Source of the DNA: Chloroflexota bacterium
GTDB lineage: Bacteria; Chloroflexota; Anaerolineae; Anaerolineales; Anaerolineaceae
Length of the DNA stretch: 64,000 nucleotides
Assembly (NCBI GenBank): GCA_012517865.1
Contig: JAAYUC010000006.1
Location: 85,608 to 149,607 of the forward strand
Direction of reading: 5' to 3'
Below are positions 1 through 8,874 of this stretch, one piece after another. The stretch's first letter is position 1; each line of letters begins with the position of its first letter. The position numbers and the translations under genes were made by a program. Below the pieces are notes generated by a model, which saw nothing but the letters and a program-made list of their open reading frames with translations, did not search any database and was not told the DNA's origin.

Positions 1-258
1 CTGCCCGCGGGAAGGCGCGGCGCGGCAGCCGGGCTTATCCCGATACAGGCTTTTCTCGAGCTGGCAGGCATTCGCATCGCCTCGCCCGATAAACTGCAGA
101 TTACCGGTGAATATCCCTTCGAATGGCCGCTGACTGTGCGCTACCAGGGGTTGGAAATTGTCCGGGAAGGAAAAAACAGCACCATCACCATGCCAGACGG
201 CACGGTGTTCCATCATTTTGGCAGCCAGCCAAAAACCTTCCAGAGCGAGAGAGACTGA
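1..258 (+). CDS. C-terminal fragment of an unidentified protein
   Basis: An open frame runs from the window edge to TGA at 256-258, giving the last 85 residues of a gene whose start lies outside. The tail reads as a small beta-rich domain with the stretches WPLTVRYQGLEIV and MPDGTVFHHFG. This kind of ending reminds me of the C-terminal beta domain of large glycosidases or disaccharide phosphorylases, but I cannot name the family. It converges on glmS with a 27-bp gap. No terminator hairpin is obvious between the two. Confidence 0.55.
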   Translation: MPAGRRGAAAGLIPIQAFLELAGIRIASPDKLQITGEYPFEWPLTVRYQGLEIVREGKNSTITMPDGTVFHHFGSQPKTFQSERD

Positions 259-285
259 GATTGCTCTCAAGCAAGCCCGCGGATA

Positions 286-2073
286 TTAATCCACCGTCAG
301 GGTCTTGCTTAGGTTGCGCGGAAAGTCCGGGTCGTAACCCCGTCCGACAGCCATGTAATAAGAAAGCAACTGCAGCGGAATGACAGCCAGCAGCGGCGCG
401 AACAAGGAGTCTGAAGGCGGAATGGTAATTACATCGCTGGCGTTGGCGTTCAGACGGCTGTCTTCCTGACCTATCGCGATTGCCCGGCCGCCCCGGCAGC
501 TTACCTCGTTTATCCCGCTGACAATCAGGGGCACATCCTCGGAGCTGACGGAAAAAAGCACCGGAAAGCCGTCCGTGACCGCTGAGAGCGGGCCGTGCTT
601 GAATTCTGTGCTAAGCATCCCCTCACAGTGAGCATAGGTAATTTCTTTCAACTTCAAGGCACCTTCCAACGCCATCGCGTAGGTGCTGCCGAAGCCCAGG
701 CTGTACAGGTCGTTCCAGCCGTTAATATCCTCAGCCAGAGCCTTCACCTGCGGGTCTGTCCAGCGGATGGCCTGTTCCATCAGGTCCGGCAGCGGGTCAA
801 GCGCTTCCGGTTCCCCGCCCCCCAAAAGCCCGGCGAGGTAGAGGAAGGTAATGACCTGATTGGTAAAGGTTTTGGTGGCCGGGACGCTGATTTCATATCC
901 GCAGGCAAGCGGCAGCCAGGCTGATGTGACCTTGGTCAGGGTGGAGCCAATTACATTGGCAAGGCTAAAACATTGCATGCCGCGCTTCTGGGCCTGTTCC
1001 AGCGCGTTGAGCACATCTTTGGTTTCCCCGGATTGACTGACAAAAATGCCCACATCTTCCGGGCCGACCGTGGGAGCGTATTGAGGAATAAACTGCGGCG
1101 CAAGCACCGGAACCGCCGCCCTGCCGGCCAACCGGGCAAAAAAGACAGAACCGGCCAGGCAGGCGTGATAGCTGGTGCCGCAGCCAATCAGATAAAGGTT
1201 GCGCGCAGCCCGGACGGCTTCCAGGATTGGTGCGACGTCCTCATGGCTCTTCAGCAGGTGCAGCAGCTCGCGGGCAACCTGCGGCTGTTCGTGGATTTCT
1301 TTGAGCATGAAGTGGGCGTAACCGCCTTTTTGCACCGCCGACATTTCTTCTGTCACAATTTCCGGTTCCCGCGTGATGAGGTTTCCATCCGCGACGGAAT
1401 ACAGGTCCACCCCATCCCAGCGCAGGCAGACCACATCCCCATCGTTCAGGCGGACAACCTTGCGGGTGAGCGGCAGGATGGAAGGCAGGTCCGAGGAAAC
1501 ACAGGTGAAACCATCCCCAAGACCCACCACCAACCCGGAGCCTTTCTTGATGGCATAGAGCTTATCATCATTGACGCGCCCGATGACGAAGGCGTAATCG
1601 CCTTGCAGGTCGTTATAAGCCGCCCGAATGGCATCCACGAAGCCGAAGCCGCGGTTAATGTAGCGTTCCACCGCGTGCACGCAGGACTCGCCGTCGTTCT
1701 CTGAACGCACGACCATGCCCTCAGCGGCAAATTCCTGGCGGAGTTCCACGTTGTTTACAACGTTGCCGTTGTGCGCTCCAACCAGGTCGCCGTCCGAATC
1801 GAGATGGGGCTGGGCGTTCACCTGGGAAGGCACACCAAAAGTTGCCCAGCGCAACTGGGTGATGCCGCGCTGGCCGGTCATCTCCGCGATGCGGTACTTT
1901 TCGGCCACTTCATCCACGCGGCCCTTATCCTTGCGCAGGTCGATGCGGCTGCCGCTAATCACCGCGGCGCCGACCGAATCGTATCCGCGGTAGGTCAGCC
2001 GGCGGGCTGCTTCCACCAAAATTGGGCCCAGATTCTGTTCACTTTGCGTCACAATGCCGAAAATTCCGCACAT
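286..2073 (-). CDS. glmS: Glutamine-fructose-6-phosphate aminotransferase (isomerizing)
   Basis: GlmS makes glucosamine 6-phosphate from fructose 6-phosphate and glutamine, the entry step to cell-wall amino sugars. The 595-residue protein begins MCGIFGIV, so Cys2 is the expected glutaminase nucleophile after Met removal. The N-terminal glutaminase half carries RWATFG and an HNG motif. Two SIS domains follow (about 285-415 and 450-585), with SQSGET in the first, and the protein ends KTLTVD, close to the usual KSVTVE. The start is preceded by AAGGA about 5 nt upstream. Length matches the family. A good sigma-70-type promoter lies just upstream; no glmS ribozyme was recognised in the short leader. 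Confidence 0.97.
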   Translation of the reverse strand: MCGIFGIVTQSEQNLGPILVEAARRLTYRGYDSVGAAVISGSRIDLRKDKGRVDEVAEKYRIAEMTGQRGITQLRWATFGVPSQVNAQPHLDSDGDLVGAHNGNVVNNVELRQEFAAEGMVVRSENDGESCVHAVERYINRGFGFVDAIRAAYNDLQGDYAFVIGRVNDDKLYAIKKGSGLVVGLGDGFTCVSSDLPSILPLTRKVVRLNDGDVVCLRWDGVDLYSVADGNLITREPEIVTEEMSAVQKGGYAHFMLKEIHEQPQVARELLHLLKSHEDVAPILEAVRAARNLYLIGCGTSYHACLAGSVFFARLAGRAAVPVLAPQFIPQYAPTVGPEDVGIFVSQSGETKDVLNALEQAQKRGMQCFSLANVIGSTLTKVTSAWLPLACGYEISVPATKTFTNQVITFLYLAGLLGGGEPEALDPLPDLMEQAIRWTDPQVKALAEDINGWNDLYSLGFGSTYAMALEGALKLKEITYAHCEGMLSTEFKHGPLSAVTDGFPVLFSVSSEDVPLIVSGINEVSCRGGRAIAIGQEDSRLNANASDVITIPPSDSLFAPLLAVIPLQLLSYYMAVGRGYDPDFPRNLSKTLTVD

Positions 2074-2108
2074 ACTCGTCCTTTTTGCTTTTAGTCTGTC
2101 GAGCCTGA

Positions 2109-2137
2109 ATTATATCGGAAAAACCTTTGCCCACCAA
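2109..2137 (-). promoter_or_regulatory. Promoter of glmS
   Basis: Reading the minus strand, TTGGTG (2137-2132) and TATAAT (2114-2109) are separated by 17 bp. The -10 is a perfect consensus and lies about 36 nt before the glmS ATG. Confidence 0.6.
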
Positions 2138-2277
2138 TGACCTTTCACACGGGAATGATGCAGCACCGGTTTGCGTCATTTGCGCGGGCGCAAGCCTGGC
2201 CGGCAGAGTTTCGGGGTAAAATCATTCGGATTATCGGCGCGGCTGGAACGCAGGCCGCCCGAATGAGGAGCCCTGGA

Positions 2278-2943
2278 ATGCCTGAAAACCCATCAAAACC
2301 AATCCGCCTCAAACTTCTTCCTTTGGAGCGGTACATCGGCGTGGACCGCAAGGACCCCATCCGCTTTTACAGGCTGCCGGTCATCGGCAGGCTGTACCAA
2401 CGCCGGATTGAGCTCTGCCTGGAGCAGTTGGAGGGCGGGGATTCCATCCTTGAGATTGGATTTGGGTCAGGTGTCAGCTTCCCCAATCTGGCGGAGATGT
2501 ACCAACACATTCACGGGCTGGACCTGACCGCGGACGTCGTTCCCATCGCGAAGATGTTTTCGGAAATGGGCATCCACACGCAGCTTAAAAACGGCAGCGT
2601 GCTGGAGCTGCCCTACGCGGATAACCAGTTCGACGCGGTTTTGCTCATCTCCATCCTCGAACATCTGAAGCCGGAAGACCAGCCCGGAGCTTTCGCGGAA
2701 ATTGCGCGGGTGCTCAAACCTGGTGGGCAGCTGGTGTACGGCGTGCCGGTGGAACGGCCGCTGATGGTATTCCTGTTCAGACTGCTCGGGACGGATATCC
2801 GCACCCACCATTTTTCCACCGAAGAGGACGTCCGCCAGACGGCGGAAAAGGCATTTGGAAAGGGACTAATCACGCCCTTGAGGGGGCCGCTGGGGCTCTT
2901 TGGGCAGGTTTACCAGGTCGGGAATTTCAGCAAAAGCGCTTAG
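2278..2943 (+). CDS. SAM-dependent class I methyltransferase
   Basis: A 221-residue protein with a Rossmann-type methyltransferase domain. The SAM-binding loop is ILEIGFGSGVSF, an acidic residue ends strand 2 (HGLDLT), and the motif-IV-like segment is FDAVLLISILEHLKPED, followed by the post-motif region LKPGGQLVYGVP. The substrate is unknown. I chose the ATG at 2278 because GAGGAG stands 7 nt ahead of it. The frame stays open upstream to 2137, but that part looks non-coding. It converges with the lipoprotein gene downstream, ending 3 nt before that gene's stop. Confidence 0.8.
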   Translation: MPENPSKPIRLKLLPLERYIGVDRKDPIRFYRLPVIGRLYQRRIELCLEQLEGGDSILEIGFGSGVSFPNLAEMYQHIHGLDLTADVVPIAKMFSEMGIHTQLKNGSVLELPYADNQFDAVLLISILEHLKPEDQPGAFAEIARVLKPGGQLVYGVPVERPLMVFLFRLLGTDIRTHHFSTEEDVRQTAEKAFGKGLITPLRGPLGLFGQVYQVGNFSKSA

Positions 2944-2946
2944 TTC

Positions 2947-4503
2947 TCAGCGCATGTAATCCGGATAGCTATATCCGCCCCGTTCATCCACCAGAATGCC
3001 CTTGACTGAGAGCACATCAACCGCCACGGGGTTATTGAGGTAAACAAGCGGTATCCGCAGCTCGAAAGCTTCTCCCCAGGCAAAGACCGCTGGATAGGTC
3101 TGGGCCGCTGAATCGGGGCAGTTATCCACGCTCGCGATGGTAAACGCGCCGGGCTGGTCCGACCAGACTTTAATCGAACGCTCGCTGGAACCGCACGCGT
3201 TTTTTGCGTGTAAATCAACAAAAATGTCCAGCGCCCAACGTCCCTCCGGCTCCTGCCCGGCCTCAATGAGCAGGTACAGGTAGTTGTCATCCAGCGCGCT
3301 GTTAAGTGAACGCAAATCCAGGACGTCCCCGGCAGCGGAATCCCCCTCCTTATCACGCAGCGCAGGCTCAAGGTCTTTCCAGTCATCCCGCCGCCCATCC
3401 GCGGTAAATGGAAGCTGCTGAGGTATCTCCAACTCGCCCCAGGGATAATTTTCACAGCGCAGGAACTGGCCGGAGAGCGCCAGCAGTTCTTCGTTCAGCT
3501 TCGCGTCCAGGAAAAGGCCCTGTTTAATCGCGTCGATATTCCCAGTGCTATTGGCAGTGGAAGCAACATACAAGAATCGGTTCGCGTCCGGTTTCCCGGA
3601 TGGCGGCTCTGGCGGGATGAAAACCTGCAAATGCGTGTGTGGAATGCTGGAAGCGTGGTCCTTGGGGCCGATAACCCCAATCTGTGTCCCCGCGGAAACC
3701 GGCTGCCCGTTGAGTGTGGTAATCATTCGCCATTGGCTGCCGTCATAAAAAACATCCGCTTCGTGGGTCAGGTCCACCGCGAAGCCGGTCGCCTCTGAAT
3801 AAATCAAAACCGCGTTGACGGTATCGAACCGCCGCCCTGGTTCTCCGTTGGGGAGCAGCCAGACATAAGCGGTTCCATCCACTGGCGCGAGCACGGGCGT
3901 TCCGACTAGCGTCGGGTTTTCTATTGAAGGTTCGGGAATAATATCCCAGGCCGGGTAAAACACACCCTCGCGGGTATGCCCGCCGGCTACGCAAGCCGGG
4001 CGCGCGCTCTCCGGAAAAATCCAGTTCAGGAAAGGAAACTGAACGTAAGGCCCCAAGAGCAGGGTTTGGTCTCCGTTAGCAGGCTGTTGGCCGTCGGAAA
4101 GAAACGCCTGAAGGCTGAGCGTGAGCGGCTGCGGAGAGATAACCAGGCTTCCGCCTTCAATATTGCTGCTGGTCGAGACATACTTCGCGTCGACCATTTC
4201 AAAGCAGGTATCCCCGGCCATCGTTTCCGCGGTAATGCCGCTCTCAATCACCTCCCCCGCCCGGCTGATGGTCGCCTGCAAGGTCAGCCCGGCCAGGTCA
4301 GCGCTTCGGCCTTGATACTGCACGCATAGAACAGTCCCGTGCGTGCCTTTCCCCATCAGGGATGCTGAGAAATCCTGCAAAACCGGAACTGTCGGCATTG
4401 GTGCCTGCGGCCGCAGCCAGGAACACGCTCCCGCAATCAGAGCAAGCGCGCCCGCGATGACGTGAGGAAGAATCCGTTTCGATTCCTTGCTGAATACCAT
4501 CAT
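2947..4503 (-). CDS. Lipoprotein with degenerate M23 (LytM) domain and C-terminal CBM9/DOMON-like domain
   Basis: About 518 residues with a signal peptide ending in the lipobox LIAGAC, so an extracytoplasmic lipoprotein. The middle carries an M23-like core: GTPVLAPVDGTAYVW followed by PHTHLQVFIPP, which keeps the HxH zinc motif. The usual first ligand motif HxGxD reads YPAWDI, so His is replaced by Tyr. The last ~150 residues (from DGRRDDW) resemble the CBM9/DOMON sandwich seen in carbohydrate- or haem-binding domains. Endopeptidase activity is doubtful; a binding or regulatory role is possible. Start choice between ATG at 4503 and 4500 is uncertain, and an upstream TTG at 4509 is also open. 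A minus-strand TATAAT lies at 4628-4623. Confidence 0.7.
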   Translation of the reverse strand: MMVFSKESKRILPHVIAGALALIAGACSWLRPQAPMPTVPVLQDFSASLMGKGTHGTVLCVQYQGRSADLAGLTLQATISRAGEVIESGITAETMAGDTCFEMVDAKYVSTSSNIEGGSLVISPQPLTLSLQAFLSDGQQPANGDQTLLLGPYVQFPFLNWIFPESARPACVAGGHTREGVFYPAWDIIPEPSIENPTLVGTPVLAPVDGTAYVWLLPNGEPGRRFDTVNAVLIYSEATGFAVDLTHEADVFYDGSQWRMITTLNGQPVSAGTQIGVIGPKDHASSIPHTHLQVFIPPEPPSGKPDANRFLYVASTANSTGNIDAIKQGLFLDAKLNEELLALSGQFLRCENYPWGELEIPQQLPFTADGRRDDWKDLEPALRDKEGDSAAGDVLDLRSLNSALDDNYLYLLIEAGQEPEGRWALDIFVDLHAKNACGSSERSIKVWSDQPGAFTIASVDNCPDSAAQTYPAVFAWGEAFELRIPLVYLNNPVAVDVLSVKGILVDERGGYSYPDYMR

Positions 4504-4726
4504 TGCCAATAGTTCTTACTTCGCATCCAGGTTAATACACTTCGTAAAGCTGACCGCATATTAAAGGAGCAGACCAAATAGAAAGCGCAGGAATGAGCGC
4601 TGCATAGAGAAACCCTCCATCAATTATACTTAGGCTTCAGGATTAACACCGGGCTTACCGCCCATAGGCGGTTGGGCTGCCTGGCCTCCTCTCCTTCGGC
4701 TGGGTTTAAGAGAGATTAATAAAGGA

Positions 4727-5779
4727 ATGCAAAGAACCTATACCAAGTCCGTAGTGTTTGCTTTACTCGCGGCTGCTTTATACGCCCTCAGCGCGCCGAT
4801 TGCCAAGCTGCTGCTGCACAATTTGCCTGTTGAATTAATGGCCGCGCTGCTTTATCTTGGCGCGGGTTTGGGCATGTTCCTCCTGAGCCTGTTCACCCGT
4901 AAGGAAAACGCAAACAGGCGGGAACTCTCTCTGACTAAAGCTGAGTTTCCTTTTATCATAGGCATGATTTTATTGGACGTCGTCGCGCCGATACTGCTCA
5001 TGAACGGCCTGGCACGCACCAGCGCGGCAAACGCCTCGCTGTTAAATATTTTTGAAATTGTCGCAACCACTCTAATCGCGCTGTTCGTTTTCAACGAGTT
5101 TGTCTCCCGCCGTCTGTGGGGGGCGATTGTCCTGATAACCATTGCCAGCATTCTCCTTTCAATTCAAGACGCGGGCAGCCTGCATTTCTCTATCGGCTCG
5201 CTTTTAGTTTTGGCAGCCTGCCTTTGCTGGGGATTGGAAAACAACCTTACCCGCAAACTCTCGGTAAAAGACCCTTTGCAGGTGGTCGTGATTAAAGGGT
5301 TTGGTTCTGGAACAGGCGCGCTGATTATCGCGCTTTTGTTAGGACAAACCTCATGGGATATTCCGAGCGCGCTTGGCGCGCTGGCTTTGGGCTTTGTGGC
5401 CTACGGCCTCAGCATATACTTTTACATCAACGCCCAGCGAAATCTTGGAGCAGCCAGAACCAGCGCTTACTATGCCGCAGCGCCATTTTTTGGCGTGCTG
5501 CTCTCCTTTCTGTTCTTTCGCGAAGCGCCAACACCATTGTTTCTTGCCGCGCTTGCAATCATGCTGCTGGGCACTTATTTCACCATCACGGAAAAACACA
5601 TTCATCCACACATTCACCCGGCGGAAACGCACACCCATCCGCACAACTACAACGACGGGCACCATACGCACACTCACGACCCCATGCCAGCTGGCGAACA
5701 CAGCCACGAACATACACACGAACGTGCGGAACATACGCACAGGCATCTGCCGGACATCCATCACCAGCACGAGCATTGA
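4727..5779 (+). CDS. EamA/DMT-family permease with a histidine-rich C-terminal tail
   Basis: A 350-residue inner-membrane protein with about ten hydrophobic segments in two EamA repeats, typical of the drug/metabolite transporter superfamily; the substrate cannot be deduced. Residues 289-350 form a hydrophilic tail with 22 histidines, many as HxH pairs (HTHTHD, EHSHEHTHE). Such tails usually bind Zn, Ni or Co and suggest metal sensing or metal transport, but the two EamA halves are otherwise ordinary. The start follows AAAGGA with good spacing. The gene stands alone. Confidence 0.82.
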   Translation: MQRTYTKSVVFALLAAALYALSAPIAKLLLHNLPVELMAALLYLGAGLGMFLLSLFTRKENANRRELSLTKAEFPFIIGMILLDVVAPILLMNGLARTSAANASLLNIFEIVATTLIALFVFNEFVSRRLWGAIVLITIASILLSIQDAGSLHFSIGSLLVLAACLCWGLENNLTRKLSVKDPLQVVVIKGFGSGTGALIIALLLGQTSWDIPSALGALALGFVAYGLSIYFYINAQRNLGAARTSAYYAAAPFFGVLLSFLFFREAPTPLFLAALAIMLLGTYFTITEKHIHPHIHPAETHTHPHNYNDGHHTHTHDPMPAGEHSHEHTHERAEHTHRHLPDIHHQHEH

Positions 5780-6141
5780 CCAGCGATAGCGCCGCAAGCC
5801 GGACCAGAACAGGCGGTATGGTCTGAATGGCAGACACTTCCTCCGCTACCTTATGCGCTCATCTGCAGATTTACCCAGAGGTTTCTTGAAATAAAACCGT
5901 TTTTTGGCAGGCCAAAGTCGGCTTGCTGGGCACAGAGCTGCGCTGTTTTTTCCGAACATACCGCCTCGTGCAGCAGTATCAAGCAGCCAGCAACAGAGGG
6001 AAATAGAAACTGAGCTTGAATAATTCCAGCCACGATCTATAATCATAATTAAGTCCTCCCATTCTTTTTTTTTACAGGTCTCACAGGCGCTCGGGTTGGG
6101 ATTTGACCTGCGCGCGCAATAGCGAACACAGGCGGTATGTG
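5780..6141. other. Intergenic stretch without a convincing gene
   Basis: Both strands carry short open frames here, including 123 codons on the minus strand (5846-6217), but they have no recognisable domain, no good ribosome-binding site and a composition unlike real proteins. No hairpin followed by a T-tract was seen after the permease gene. Confidence 0.5.
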
Positions 6142-6342
6142 ATGAAAAAGCAGCAGGATATATCATGGTTGGTACACCCAAAAGACCGGTCCGTGGATGC
6201 ATACAAGGGATGGACAAAAATGCTGATGCTTGCCACCCGCAGAAACCCTCCTGAGAACTTATCGGAGGAAGAATGGCGGAAGCGGTGCGAGGATTTTTGG
6301 CGCGATTACGACGCGAAGCACCCCGGCGAGGTGCCGCGATAG
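6142..6342 (+). CDS. Small hypothetical protein (66 aa)
   Basis: Starting at ATG 6142 the frame encodes a highly charged 66-residue protein rich in Lys, Arg, Glu and Trp, ending KHPGEVPR. It has no membrane segment and no family I recognise. The composition (SEEEWRKRCEDFWRDYD) looks like a genuine soluble helical protein. A weak purine-rich stretch (AGGCGG) precedes the start. The frame extends upstream to 6103, but that part is less protein-like. Confidence 0.45.
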   Translation: MKKQQDISWLVHPKDRSVDAYKGWTKMLMLATRRNPPENLSEEEWRKRCEDFWRDYDAKHPGEVPR

Positions 6343-6416
6343 ATAAACGCCCATCGTATCACTGTTTCACCACGCAATGAAAATTGGGTGGTGAATTAAT
6401 ACTTAACATAGACCCA

Positions 6417-6446
6417 GTTCTCGCTGGTGAGGACACCAGCGAGAAC
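6417..6446. repeat. Perfect 13-bp inverted repeat (hairpin)
   Basis: GTTCTCGCTGGTG (6417-6429) pairs fully with CACCAGCGAGAAC (6434-6446) across an AGGA loop. No T-tract follows on either strand, so it is not a classical intrinsic terminator. It lies between the small gene and the promoter region of the zinc-ribbon gene. Confidence 0.7.
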
Positions 6447-6558
6447 GTAAAGGTCCGACTGGCCTCGCTGATGTACCCAATCTCACGATAAAAGATTGGC
6501 TCGCGCATCCGAACGAAAATAAGTTCTTTTTTGATAAATATTTTTATTTTTAATAAAC

Positions 6559-6564
6559 TATAAT
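6559..6564 (+). promoter_or_regulatory. Probable -10 element of the zinc-ribbon gene
   Basis: A consensus TATAAT lies 23 nt before the ATG at 6588 in a strongly AT-rich stretch (6525-6570). No good -35 stands at 16-18 bp; TTGATA at 6531 is 22 bp away. The start codon itself has an AGGAG site. Confidence 0.4.
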
Positions 6565-6587
6565 TTACTTATTCAGGAGCTGAGTCC

Positions 6588-8213
6588 ATGGACAGAAACC
6601 CCCGTTTTGTTGAAGACCCAAATAAACACAATACCCCGGCATTTGATCGAAGCATCGGGGCTGCAACTGAGGACTGTGCCAAAGAACGGAATAAACTATT
6701 CGCCCTTGCAGAAGCACGGGAAAAACAAGCCTGGAAAGAATACCTGGAATGCATGGAGGCGCATAAAGACAATTTAATGGCGCGTTATTCAGACTGTCTT
6801 AGTTTTACAGACAAAGCTAACGAAGCCATGGCATTTTTGCGCAGTATCGATACGATGCCGTGCTACAAGGTGCGCTATTGGTCTGAGGTCTTCCACATCG
6901 AGAATATCGACCTGACAGTAACCAATGTAGTGGATTTGTTTCTGGCACGGATGAAGACGGAATTCGAATACCTGATGAACTGGATCAGGTCAGATTTTAC
7001 AGACCCTGCCAGCATCGCGCTGGAACTCCCGGAAATCATTGCCAAAATGAATCAGGATTTGGAAGCGCAGTACACCCGAATTGGCCAGATAGCGGGCACG
7101 GGAGCCTATCCAGCGGCAATCACCGCTGCAAAAAAACAGATTTCTGCCAATCTCCAGGCCCTTCGGGAGGAACCGGAACCTCAGGAAATTAATCCTGACG
7201 ATGAGCGGCAGATGCTGATGCCCTTCATTCTGAACTTGATTGATAATTACCAGAGCAACCTGCTGAAACGCCTCGACGACATCTCTCAGACCGGGGGCTT
7301 ATCCAGTCAACAAGGTGGTCAAAGCTCTCCGCAGGCTGAGTCGTCACAATTACCGAGTAAGCGCGAAGACAGGCAGACTACCCAACAAGCTGGAACACCC
7401 GAAAGAGCTACCCCACCTGCTCAACCCTTGCCCACACCCCCAACGCATTCCGCGGATAGTAAATACGCTCAAGCACCTGCCGCGAAAACCTGTCCGCGCT
7501 GCGGGATGACCAACCAGGCAGATTTTCGGTTTTGCTTCAAGTGCGGCAGCGCTCTTCCTTCCAGCGCATCCAGCATGGCCGCTGGGGGCGGCCAGAAGCA
7601 AAACGCGCCAACTCCCAGCGCGATATGGTGCCCGGATTGCGGGCACCGCAGCCAGCCCGGAAATAATTTCTGCGTGAATTGCGGCTCCAATCTCAGAGCC
7701 CGACTTGCTGGCCAGCCATCCATCCCGACTGGCAAACCAGCGCCCCAACCGACACACCTCCCAGCGCGGCAGCCCAATGATGCCAGCCCGCCTTCGGCCC
7801 AGCGTTCCTCAAATGCCGTCGCGTCAATAGTGCAACCGACGCGCGCTCCCGCCCGGAATGAATATCAGTCAGTCCACATCCCTTCGTCAGAAGCAAATCA
7901 ACAACAGACAAAGTCCATCCCTGCGAATGATTTCAAAAAATCGACAGGTTGTTGGGGAGTGGGTTTAGGGATTGTTAACGTTCTGGGAGGAATCGGGGTC
8001 ATCATTTTGAGTTCGATTGTCTTTTACAGAGACCTGAATCTATTATCTATCCTGCTTTTTTGGGGCGGTCTATTCGAAATAATACTTGGGATCATCTCCA
8101 TCATCAAAAAGAAATTAGTCGGCCGTCTACTGGTCATACTCCTTTGGGCATTTCTGTTTTTATTACTTTTGATTAATCTGATACGTTTTGCCGGAGGAAT
8201 ATTTCCGTACTAA
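6588..8213 (+). CDS. Zinc-ribbon membrane protein of unknown function
   Basis: A 541-residue protein with three parts. Residues 1-235 are helical and charged with no clear family. Residues 236-430 are Gln/Pro/Ser-rich linker carrying two double-CxxC zinc ribbons, one from Cys302 (CPRCGM...CFKCG) and one from Cys348 (CPDCGH...CVNCG). The last ~90 residues hold three hydrophobic segments (about 457-478, 483-505, 510-533) that would anchor it in the membrane. The two ribbons resemble the zinc-ribbon domains found at the ends of many uncharacterised bacterial membrane proteins. The coding sequence and its upstream region are more AT-rich than the neighbours, so it may have been acquired. Start supported by AGGAG. 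Confidence 0.7.
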   Translation: MDRNPRFVEDPNKHNTPAFDRSIGAATEDCAKERNKLFALAEAREKQAWKEYLECMEAHKDNLMARYSDCLSFTDKANEAMAFLRSIDTMPCYKVRYWSEVFHIENIDLTVTNVVDLFLARMKTEFEYLMNWIRSDFTDPASIALELPEIIAKMNQDLEAQYTRIGQIAGTGAYPAAITAAKKQISANLQALREEPEPQEINPDDERQMLMPFILNLIDNYQSNLLKRLDDISQTGGLSSQQGGQSSPQAESSQLPSKREDRQTTQQAGTPERATPPAQPLPTPPTHSADSKYAQAPAAKTCPRCGMTNQADFRFCFKCGSALPSSASSMAAGGGQKQNAPTPSAIWCPDCGHRSQPGNNFCVNCGSNLRARLAGQPSIPTGKPAPQPTHLPARQPNDASPPSAQRSSNAVASIVQPTRAPARNEYQSVHIPSSEANQQQTKSIPANDFKKSTGCWGVGLGIVNVLGGIGVIILSSIVFYRDLNLLSILLFWGGLFEIILGIISIIKKKLVGRLLVILLWAFLFLLLLINLIRFAGGIFPY

Positions 8214-8529
8214 GGATTGGCCAACACCTGAGCGCATTGGATTGGCCCAAGGAGAGGAAAACGATTCGCACAATCATAATGAAGAAAGGTTACAGACAGT
8301 CAACAGCAATTTTGGAGAATCCGGGGAATACGGAGGCGCGAATAATCACTTCAACTGAGCCGTTTGGAGCGGCCTTCATTTTGGAATAGAGGAACTTTTT
8401 AGTATTTCTTGGTTGAGCAGACAGATGTGGGCGTGCTGCAGAGCGGATTTGAAAATCCATCAAAAATCTTCTCGGAAATAAGAAAGCCTCTTCTCGAAAA
8501 TCAATGACTCAGCCATTTTCTCCCATTAA
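8214..8529. other. Intergenic stretch with no clear feature
   Basis: Between the zinc-ribbon gene and the tRNA-Lys terminator only very short frames occur, the longest plausible one being about 36 codons from ATG 8283. I see no repeat, RNA or promoter I would defend. Confidence 0.4.
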
Positions 8530-8530
8530 T

Positions 8531-8554
8531 AAAAATGCCCTCAGCGATGAGGGC
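8531..8554 (-). terminator. Intrinsic terminator downstream of tRNA-Lys
   Basis: On the minus strand GCCCTCATC and its near-complementary arm fold over positions 8554-8537, followed by ATTTTTATT. It lies about 30 nt after the tRNA 3' end. Confidence 0.7.
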
Positions 8555-8585
8555 AGCCAATTAATCGGGCAATTAAACAAAAAAT

Positions 8586-8656
8586 GAGCGTGCAGGGGCT
8601 CGAACCCTGAACCAATGGCTTAAAAGGCCACTGCTCTACCATTGAGCTACACGCCC
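8586..8656 (-). tRNA. tRNA-Lys (UUU)
   Basis: A full cloverleaf of 71 nt: 7-bp acceptor GGGCGTG with CACGCTC (one G-U), 4-bp D stem GCTC/GAGC, anticodon stem GTGGC/GCCAT, loop CTTTTAA giving anticodon TTT, and T arm CAGGG-TTCGAGC-CCCTG. CCA is not encoded. Confidence 0.95.
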
Positions 8657-8667
8657 GACAGGGCATT

Positions 8668-8696
8668 ATTTTAGCACGCCCATCCCCCTTCGTCAA
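8668..8696 (-). promoter_or_regulatory. Promoter of tRNA-Lys
   Basis: Minus-strand TTGACG (8696-8691) and TAAAAT (8673-8668) with a 17-bp spacer, ending 12 nt before the mature tRNA 5' end. Confidence 0.65.
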
Positions 8697-8874
8697 CCGC
8701 GTTTATCCCGAATTCCCAACCCCAGTGATATCATTAGTGCCAGTAAACCGAACGCTGATTTCCCGGCAGTCCTGTTCCATTATTTACAGTTCTGCCCTAA
8801 AAATCAAATGCGGCAATAATCCCAACATGTCAGGCGCGGTTTCTGTTGGCACACGGTAATTATCCGAAAGGAAC

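Noticed and set aside
286..2073. glmS ribozyme
   Set aside because: The glmS leader is only about 30 nt by the promoter seen, too short for the ribozyme, and no ribozyme core was recognised.
7315..7911. Several overlapping frames on both strands in the linker of the zinc-ribbon protein
   Set aside because: They come from the repetitive Gln/Pro/Ser-rich coding sequence. No independent gene signals were seen.
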